Positions 1 to 4,290 of a stretch of DNA of 5,709 nt are shown here, one piece after another. Both the position numbers and the translations under genes were made by a program. This stretch comes from Planctomycetota bacterium (lineage in GTDB: Bacteria; Planctomycetota; UBA1135; UBA2386). The first letter of the stretch is position 1; every line of letters begins with the position of its first letter. A model generated the notes under the pieces. That model did not search any database, was not told where the DNA came from, and saw only the letters and a list, made by a program, of their open reading frames with translations. The stretch is taken from positions 1 through 5,709 of the forward strand of contig JAEYTU010000601.1 of assembly GCA_023433825.1 (NCBI GenBank), given 5' to 3'.

Positions 1-1512
1 TCCGGGCGGCAGCCAGTCGGCGGCGATCTCGGCGTCCTCGGGGCGCCCGGTCCGCAGCGCGACGGCGATCGCCGCGCGCAGCAGCTCGACGCGCGTCGCC
101 GGATCGCGGAGCGGATCGACGTCGACCATCGTCGCGACGAAGTCGTGCAGCGCGCGATCGACGCGGAACAGCTCGAATCGCGTGTGGCCGTGCGTGACCT
201 CACGCCCCGGCCGCTTGCCGTAGCTGACGAACGCCTCGACGCCCTGCGCGAAGTACTCGGTCTCGTTCGTCGCCGCGTAGTAGTCGAGGAAGCGGTCGTT
301 CGCCTTCGCCTGTTCGTAGAGCTGCCGCACGCGCCGACGATCCGACGCGCGGAACCCGTACAGGTGCGCCTGGTGCGCGATCTCGTGACTCAGCGTGTCG
401 AACCCGAACTGCGTCGTCTCGTCGAGCGCTTCGATGCCGGTCGCGGCGCGCAGTCCACCGATCCCGCGAACGTCGTCCCAGACGCGCCCGTCGAACGTCC
501 GCTTGCCGCGCAGCGACGTGCGTGACGGTGCGTCGGTCGTGCGTTCGAGCGGCAGCAACAGATCGTGGCGGCCGCCGATCGTCACGAGCCGCGGCAGCAG
601 CGATCCGAACAGCGCGAGCGAACGCGCGGCGACGCGCTGCCGATCCGGTGTCAGCGCGGCGAACTGCGGCAGGAAGTCGGCGACCGGCAGCCGCGAGACG
701 TCGGGCGTCGGCAGCGCCGACGCGAGGTAGGCGAACTCGGGCGCCGACGCGGCCATCCCGTTCTGTGCGGCGCGCAGGTACAGCGCCTCCCCCATCAGCC
801 GGTGCGGCACCGGCTCGTTCGGATGCGCGGCGACGACCGGACGCAGCAGGCCGATCGCCACGTCGGTCAGCCCGGCGTCGAGGGCCTTCACGACTGCGTC
901 GAGATCGAGCCGCGCCGGTTCGGGCGGCGGCGGCAGCAAGCCGGAGCCGAGACGCAGGAATGCCTCGGCGTGATCCGGCAGTTGGTGCAGTGCGGCCCGA
1001 TACGCGTCGATCGCCGCTTCGACGTGCTGCAAGCGGAACAACGCCGACCCCTGCGCGGCGAGCAGTTCGCCGATGCCGTCGCGTTCGCCGATCCTCGCGC
1101 GCGCCGTCGACGCGACGACGAACGCGTCGTCGAAGCGCCGCGCGCGCAGCAGCGCGCGCACGCGCAGCGCGTGGGCATCGGCGTCGAGCGGCCACGCACG
1201 CGCGACACCGTCGGCGTACTGCAGTGCGATCCCGGGCCGGCCGAGCATCAGGTGCGCCTCGCCGAGGCCGAGCCAGACCTGCGCTACCGGCCCGGCCGCG
1301 GCCGCGGCGCGGAACGACTGCCACGCGCCGATCGGATCCTCGGCGGTCAGCAGCCGTCGGCCGGCGTCGAGGCTCGTCACCGCCGGGTCCCGCGCCACGC
1401 GTGACGCATCGGCAGGCCCCGGATCCTGAAGGGCCGCCGGCAGCAGCAAGGCCGTCGCGAAGGCGAGCAGCCCGCGGCGCGGGGGGAAGCGAGATGCCGG
1501 GCCGTCGGACAC
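1..1512 (-). CDS. Exported TPR protein with HExxH (anthrax lethal factor-like) zinc metalloprotease domain, partial at 3' end
   Basis: The frame runs from a GTG at 1512 to the window edge, giving 504 residues with no stop, so the C-terminus lies outside. The start is supported by GGAG four bases upstream and by an immediate signal peptide: arginines near residues 12-13, then the hydrophobic run LLAFATALLLPAAL. Residues about 48-245 are helical TPR-like repeats, for example ELLAAQGSALFRLQHVEAA at 149-167. The catalytic region begins around WDDVRG (345-350) and contains HEIAH at 376-380, followed by NETEYFAQG at 416-424. Family knowledge: in anthrax lethal factor (M34/ATLF) the zinc ligands are the two HExxH histidines and a downstream glutamate, with a tyrosine seven residues before that glutamate. 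Here E419 and Y412 have exactly that spacing. I infer a secreted or periplasmic zinc endopeptidase, with the TPRs holding a partner or substrate. The substrate is unknown. It lies 103 bases downstream of the SH3 gene on the same strand, a possible operon. The metalloprotease call is firm and the exact family less so. Confidence 0.85.
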   Translation of the reverse strand, partial: MSDGPASRFPPRRGLLAFATALLLPAALQDPGPADASRVARDPAVTSLDAGRRLLTAEDPIGAWQSFRAAAAAGPVAQVWLGLGEAHLMLGRPGIALQYADGVARAWPLDADAHALRVRALLRARRFDDAFVVASTARARIGERDGIGELLAAQGSALFRLQHVEAAIDAYRAALHQLPDHAEAFLRLGSGLLPPPPEPARLDLDAVVKALDAGLTDVAIGLLRPVVAAHPNEPVPHRLMGEALYLRAAQNGMAASAPEFAYLASALPTPDVSRLPVADFLPQFAALTPDRQRVAARSLALFGSLLPRLVTIGGRHDLLLPLERTTDAPSRTSLRGKRTFDGRVWDDVRGIGGLRAATGIEALDETTQFGFDTLSHEIAHQAHLYGFRASDRRRVRQLYEQAKANDRFLDYYAATNETEYFAQGVEAFVSYGKRPGREVTHGHTRFELFRVDRALHDFVATMVDVDPLRDPATRVELLRAAIAVALRTGRPEDAEIAADWLPPG

Positions 1513-1516
1513 GACG

Positions 1517-1520
1517 CTCC
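1517..1520 (-). promoter_or_regulatory. Shine-Dalgarno GGAG for the metalloprotease gene
   Basis: GGAG on the minus strand sits four bases before the GTG at 1512. It favours this start over an in-frame GTG at 1548, which would put an unusual 12-residue extension before the signal peptide and lies inside a hairpin stem. It also favours it over the out-of-frame ATG at 1522, which opens only an arginine-rich shadow frame. Confidence 0.55.
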
Positions 1521-1545
1521 ATCGGCTGACGGGGTCGTGCCCGTT

Positions 1546-1585
1546 CACCCGCCGCGCACTGCGGCGGTGGCATCGGGCGATGGCC
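1546..1585 (-). other. Two adjacent hairpins between the SH3 and metalloprotease genes
   Basis: On the minus-strand transcript the first hairpin (1585-1569) pairs GGCCATCG with CGATGCC across a tiny loop, with one bulged C. The second (1569-1546) pairs CACCGCCGC with GCGGCGGGTG around AGTGC, giving about nine pairs with one bulge. Neither is followed by a U-run, so they are not textbook intrinsic terminators. They lie between the TAG of the SH3 gene and the Shine-Dalgarno of the metalloprotease. They could attenuate read-through, stabilise an mRNA end or modulate translation. In DNA this GC-rich, chance hairpins are common. Confidence 0.3.
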
Positions 1586-1615
1586 GCGAGGCGTGCCCGC
1601 GACGGCGCCGCTGCG

Positions 1616-2776
1616 CTACCGCGACGACGGCCGCGACAGGATCTCGACCCGCTCGACCTGCACGGTGCGAATGCCGGCGCCCTGCAGACCGCCGAGCGAT
1701 CCGATGATCCCGACCTCGTACCCGTCGAACAGCGACAGGTCGTAGCGCCCACCGGCGGCCGACAGGTTCGCCAGCGGAACGCCGCCCTTCGTCAACTGGA
1801 AGCGGTCCGTGCCGGAGCCCGAGCGTGCGTTCATCCAACCGACCAGCGTGTAGCGCTCGAGGGTGCCCCGCGGCGTCGGCTCGATCAGCGTCTCGACGCT
1901 GCGATCCGGCACCGGTGTCGACGAGAGCACGGCCTGCAGCTTCCGCTGCAGATCGACGGTCTCGCGCAGCTTGGTGATCCGGGCGCGCAGCGCGTCGTCG
2001 GTCGGCGCCTGTGCTTCGACCGCCGCGAGATCGGTGTCGGCCTTCGCCAGGTCGCGGCGATCACTCGGGCGCGCGAGCTCGGCCGCCACGGCGTCGAGTT
2101 GTGTCGTGATCGCGGCGAACTGCGTCTTCGCGACGGCGGCCTCGCGGTGCTTCGCGACGCTTTCCTTCCAGCTGTCGGTCCGCGCGCGGGTCCACTGGTC
2201 GAATGCCGGCTGCGCCGTCGCGTCCGAGCCTTCGAGCACTTCGAGATCGGCCGCGGCCAGGTACCCGACCTGCCCGGGCGCGCGCACCTTCCACCAGTCG
2301 CCGTCCTCACCGACCCAGTGCAGCGGCGCATCCTTCGCCAACCGTGCGACCGGCGCCTCGCCGTCGCGCGGGCGATAGCGGAACGAGACTTCGGTGCCCG
2401 TCGTCGCCAGCGTCCCAGCGGCATCGCCGTCGAAGCTCGGCGTCGTCGTGAATCGCTTGTGCACGTAGCCGATCGGGCCGAGCGGCAACTCGATCGGGTG
2501 GAACAGACCTTCGGCGACGCCGACGCGAACGATCGTTCCCTGCGGCAGCTTGTCCTCGAACACCGGCGAACGGTCGGTCGGGAAGCACCGGATCGCGGCT
2601 TCCGCCGCTTGGATCCGGACGAAGGTCATCGCCTTCGGCGCGGGCTGGGATTCCGTTGCCGCGGGCGGCGTTTCCTGCGCGGGGATCGCGCCGATGCCGG
2701 GCGCGACGAGTGCGACGAGTGCGACGAGTGCGACGCGCGCACCGGAAGTTCGCTGCTGAATGGATGTCGAACGCAT
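1616..2776 (-). CDS. Secreted protein with two SH3-like domains, helical middle and beta-rich C-terminal domain
   Basis: This is a 386-residue protein starting at ATG 2776, with GGAGG five bases upstream, and ending at TAG 1618-1616. The frame stays open far upstream, but the translation there is arginine-rich and shadow-like, while this ATG starts an evident signal peptide: positive residues to R14, then VALVALVALVA, with likely cleavage after A30 or A33. Residues about 50-111 (from MTFVRIQ through GPIGYVHKRF) and about 126-181 (VGEDGDWWKVRAPGQVGYL) look like two bacterial SH3 (SH3b) domains. Residues about 184-285 are alanine- and charge-rich and probably helical or coiled coil. Residues about 303-380 form a beta-rich domain containing YDLSLFDGYEVGIIG and ending VQVERVEIL. 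SH3b domains commonly bind peptidoglycan or peptides, so I infer a periplasmic or cell-wall-associated role with no enzymatic motif. It leads the probable unit with the metalloprotease downstream. Another possibility is a scaffold or sensor paired with that protease. Confidence 0.85.
   Translation of the reverse strand: MRSTSIQQRTSGARVALVALVALVAPGIGAIPAQETPPAATESQPAPKAMTFVRIQAAEAAIRCFPTDRSPVFEDKLPQGTIVRVGVAEGLFHPIELPLGPIGYVHKRFTTTPSFDGDAAGTLATTGTEVSFRYRPRDGEAPVARLAKDAPLHWVGEDGDWWKVRAPGQVGYLAAADLEVLEGSDATAQPAFDQWTRARTDSWKESVAKHREAAVAKTQFAAITTQLDAVAAELARPSDRRDLAKADTDLAAVEAQAPTDDALRARITKLRETVDLQRKLQAVLSSTPVPDRSVETLIEPTPRGTLERYTLVGWMNARSGSGTDRFQLTKGGVPLANLSAAGGRYDLSLFDGYEVGIIGSLGGLQGAGIRTVQVERVEILSRPSSR
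2703..2738 (+). repeat. 9-bp tandem repeat inside the SH3 protein's signal peptide
   Basis: GCGACGAGT occurs three times perfectly (2703-2711, 2712-2720, 2721-2729), followed by a diverged fourth copy, GCGACGCGC. On the coding (minus) strand each unit encodes Ala-Leu-Val, so the array makes the hydrophobic core ARVALVALVALVA of the signal peptide. The unit is a multiple of three, so gain or loss of copies would keep the frame and change only core length. Confidence 0.9.
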
Positions 2777-2781
2777 GCTGT

Positions 2782-2787
2782 CCTCCC
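2782..2787 (-). promoter_or_regulatory. Strong Shine-Dalgarno (GGGAGG) of the SH3 gene
   Basis: GGGAGG on the minus strand is separated from the ATG at 2776 by ACAGC, a five-base spacer. It is the clearest ribosome binding site in the window and fixes the start of the SH3 protein well inside a much longer open frame. Confidence 0.8.
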
Positions 2788-2796
2788 ATCGGTGAG

Positions 2797-2817
2797 CCGG
2801 GACCGCGGCCGGTCCGG
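2797..2817 (-). other. Leader hairpin just upstream of the SH3 gene's ribosome binding site
   Basis: CCGG-G-ACCG pairs with CGGTCCGG around a CGGC loop, giving eight G/C-rich pairs and one bulged base. In the minus-strand transcript it ends nine bases before GGGAGG. It could act as a 5' stabiliser or as a structural or protein-binding element in the leader. The palindrome could instead be a DNA-level operator. There is no direct evidence of function. Confidence 0.35.
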
Positions 2818-2947
2818 CGACGACTTGCGAGCCGCGGCTGACCGCGCGGCGGCGGCGGAGCATAGCGAGCGGTCTCCGACGGCGAAGGTCAGTTTCTCGG
2901 CTCGACACGCCGCGTCGCGCCGCGCGCTGCCGATAGACTCCCGCGCC

Positions 2948-3397
2948 ATGTCGCGCGTCGCCGCCGCCCTGCTGCTCGCTCTCCTGCCAGCCTGCACGTA
3001 CGTCTCCCGCGACGATCGCGTCCTCGTGACGAGCACGCCGGCCGGCGCCGAGATCCTCGTCGACGGCGAACCGAGCGGGCGGACGACGCCATCGCTCGTC
3101 GAGTTCGGCGGATTCGTCGGCAGCGATCGCGTCCTGACGATCCGGAAGGACGGCTACGGCCCCGAGTCGCGCCTCGTCCGCCATCGGACCGACGCCTACA
3201 CGTCGCGATGGATCGACGGCGCCGTCGACGGCGGTCTGTGGTCGTTCCCGCTCTGGTGGACGTTCGGCGACTGGTTCACGCCGTTCGCGCTGCGACATCG
3301 CTACGTGCCGCACGAGTTGCACGTCCGCCTGCACCGCGAGGGCACCGGACCGGTGTCGATCGCTCCAGGCACGATCGAGCCGGTCGAGGGTCGTTGA
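2948..3397 (+). CDS. PEGA-domain lipoprotein with aromatic-rich tail
   Basis: This is a 149-residue protein starting at ATG 2948. No Shine-Dalgarno is evident, but the start gives an excellent lipoprotein signal: MSR, then VAAALLLALLPAC, with a lipobox ending at Cys16. Lipidation and anchoring in the outer or inner membrane are expected; the residue after Cys is Thr, so there is no classical Asp+2 retention signal. Residues about 25-80 form a PEGA domain, with STPAGAEILVDGEPSGRTTP giving the typical P-x-G-A ... D-G ... G-x-T-P pattern and IRKDGY following. PEGA domains are small beta folds common in surface proteins and often attached to envelope structures. Residues 98-113 are extremely aromatic (four Trp and four Phe), followed by HRYVPHELHVRL. 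That segment may dip into the membrane or pack on a partner. The stop overlaps the start of the phosphatase gene, so the two are probably translated together. Confidence 0.85.
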   Translation: MSRVAAALLLALLPACTYVSRDDRVLVTSTPAGAEILVDGEPSGRTTPSLVEFGGFVGSDRVLTIRKDGYGPESRLVRHRTDAYTSRWIDGAVDGGLWSFPLWWTFGDWFTPFALRHRYVPHELHVRLHREGTGPVSIAPGTIEPVEGR

Positions 3398-3963
3398 CCG
3401 TTCGGCGGCCGTTCGCGTTCCTCGATCGCGACGGAACGCTGAATCGCGAACAGAGCTTCGTCACGACTCCCGACGAACTGGTCGTGCTGCCTGGCGCGCG
3501 CGCCGCCGTGACCGCGCTCGACGACGCCGGGTTTCGCATCGTCGTCGTGACGAATCAGTCCGGCATCGCGCGCGGGCTCTACGACGAGGCGACGCTCGCG
3601 CGGATCCACGCGAAGTTGCACGACGCACTCGACCGGCGCCCACTGGCCTACTTGCACTGTCCGCATCTGCCGGAGGCGACCGGGCCGTACGGCGGCGCAT
3701 GCGAATGCCGGAAGCCGGCCGGAGGGATGTTGGAGAGCGCCGTCGCGACGTTCGGCGGCACGCTGTCCGGCGCGTTCGTCGTCGGGGATGCCGGCCGCGA
3801 CGTCGGCATGGCGGCGACGGCGCCGCTGCGGCGGATCCTCGTCCGCAGTGGCAAGGACTGGCGCCACGAGCTGCAGGTCGCGACGGGTCTCGGCGTCGCA
3901 CCCGATGCGGTCGTCGACGACGTTCGCGCGGCTGCGGATTGGATCCTCGCGACGCTGCGCTGA
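3394..3963 (+). CDS. gmhB: D,D-heptose 1,7-bisphosphate phosphatase-like HAD phosphatase
   Basis: This is a 189-residue cytosolic HAD-family phosphatase. GmhB removes the C7 phosphate of D-glycero-D-manno-heptose 1,7-bisphosphate on the way to ADP- or GDP-heptose for LPS core or S-layer glycans. Visible motifs are DRDGT at 11-15 (nucleophile D11, acid/base D13), TNQSG at 53-57, the zinc site C89-P-H91 with C103-E-C105, then RKPAGGM at 106-112, and VGDAGRD at 130-136. The zinc loop marks the GmhB/HisB-N subgroup, and length and motif spacing match GmhB. The chosen start is TTG 3394, forming TTGA with the lipoprotein stop, with GAGGG three bases upstream. No ATG or GTG lies suitably in frame, and the longer frame from 3208 is an arginine-rich shadow of the lipoprotein gene. 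No other heptose genes are visible here, so the substrate could be another sugar bisphosphate or a histidinol-phosphate-like compound. Confidence 0.88.
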   Translation: MTVRRPFAFLDRDGTLNREQSFVTTPDELVVLPGARAAVTALDDAGFRIVVVTNQSGIARGLYDEATLARIHAKLHDALDRRPLAYLHCPHLPEATGPYGGACECRKPAGGMLESAVATFGGTLSGAFVVGDAGRDVGMAATAPLRRILVRSGKDWRHELQVATGLGVAPDAVVDDVRAAADWILATLR

Positions 3964-3964
3964 A

Positions 3965-3994
3965 CGCGTCCGCGTCAGCGTCAGCGTCGACGTC
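3965..3994. repeat. Hexamer near-tandem repeat across the convergent gene junction
   Basis: Five consecutive hexamers read CGCGTC, CGCGTC, AGCGTC, AGCGTC, GACGTC. They begin just after the gmhB-like stop and run into the last codons of the opposing membrane-protein gene. On the minus strand the repeat creates two in-frame TGA codons (3983-3981 and 3977-3975). The 17-base gap between stops holds no recognisable terminator with a U-run. Confidence 0.6.
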
Positions 3995-4283
3995 GCTCGC
4001 GACGCGCGCTTCGCAGCGAGAACAGCGCGCCGACGACGCCGGTCAGCGACAGCGTCAGCCCGAATGCACCGATGCCGGTCGTTCCCTCACGCCCACCGAA
4101 CGTCAGCCACGAGACGGCAGCGATCGCGGCGCCGAGCGAGACCGCGGCACAGCTCGCGTAGAACCCGATCAGCCCGAGCGACCATGTCGTCTGCTCGGTC
4201 GGCGGCGCGCTGCTCGCGCGCTGGTCGATGCGCGCGTCGGCGTCCGTTCGTCGTGTCGGATCGTGCTCCACCGTGGCCGTCAA
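3981..4283 (-). CDS. Small two-helix membrane protein of unknown function
   Basis: I do not recognise this family. From TTG 4283 it has 100 residues: a polar, charged N-terminus to about residue 32, a first hydrophobic helix at about 34-62 (beginning WSLGLIGFYASC), a short loop with GGREGTTG, a second helix at about 69-90 (GIGAFGLTLSLTGVVGALFSL), and a basic tail RSARRERRRR. The basic tail predicts that both termini face the cytoplasm. The start is uncertain: TTG 4283 lies 7 bases after the stop of the upstream gene with GGGG directly adjacent, GTG 4271 would remove four residues, and GTG 4319 would overlap the upstream gene. It ends in a double in-frame TGA. Its tight spacing behind the glycosyltransferase-acyltransferase fusion suggests co-expression, and it could be an accessory subunit or simply an adjacent hypothetical. 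Confidence 0.65.
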   Translation of the reverse strand: MTATVEHDPTRRTDADARIDQRASSAPPTEQTTWSLGLIGFYASCAAVSLGAAIAAVSWLTFGGREGTTGIGAFGLTLSLTGVVGALFSLRSARRERRRR

Positions 4284-4290
4284 CCCCGCG

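Larger units (their letters stand above)
2777..2947. promoter_or_regulatory. Divergent intergenic region, probably holding promoters for both sides
   Basis: These 171 bases separate the start codons of the minus-strand SH3 gene and the plus-strand lipoprotein gene, so promoters for both must lie here or overlap the genes. On the minus strand TATGCT (2864-2859) is a weak -10-like element, with TTCGCC 16 bases upstream as a poor -35. On the plus strand GATAGACT (2932-2939) is AT-rich for the locality but very close to the ATG. No convincing operator is visible apart from the hairpin at 2797-2817. The region as a promoter carrier is near certain by geometry. The individual boxes are guesses. Confidence 0.4.

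Noticed and set aside
522..1529. Plus-strand open frames across the metalloprotease region
   Set aside because: They are arginine-rich antisense shadows of the metalloprotease gene with no domain or signal features.
200..1573. Long minus-strand open frame of 457 codons overlapping the metalloprotease
   Set aside because: The translation is almost entirely Arg, Ala and Gly with no motifs. It is the neighbouring frame of the HEIAH-containing gene, kept open by high GC content.
1580..2947. A 605-residue plus-strand frame ending in the lipoprotein
   Set aside because: Only the last 149 residues from ATG 2948 look like protein (signal peptide, PEGA). The rest is antisense to the SH3 gene.
2777..3334. 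Upstream extension of the SH3 protein to position 3334
   Set aside because: The extension is antisense to the lipoprotein and low in motif content. The signal peptide and GGAGG site place the start at 2776.
3208..3393. Earlier start for the gmhB-like gene at 3208
   Set aside because: The added 62 residues are an arginine-rich frame shadow of the lipoprotein, and family enzymes start a few residues before the DRDGT motif.
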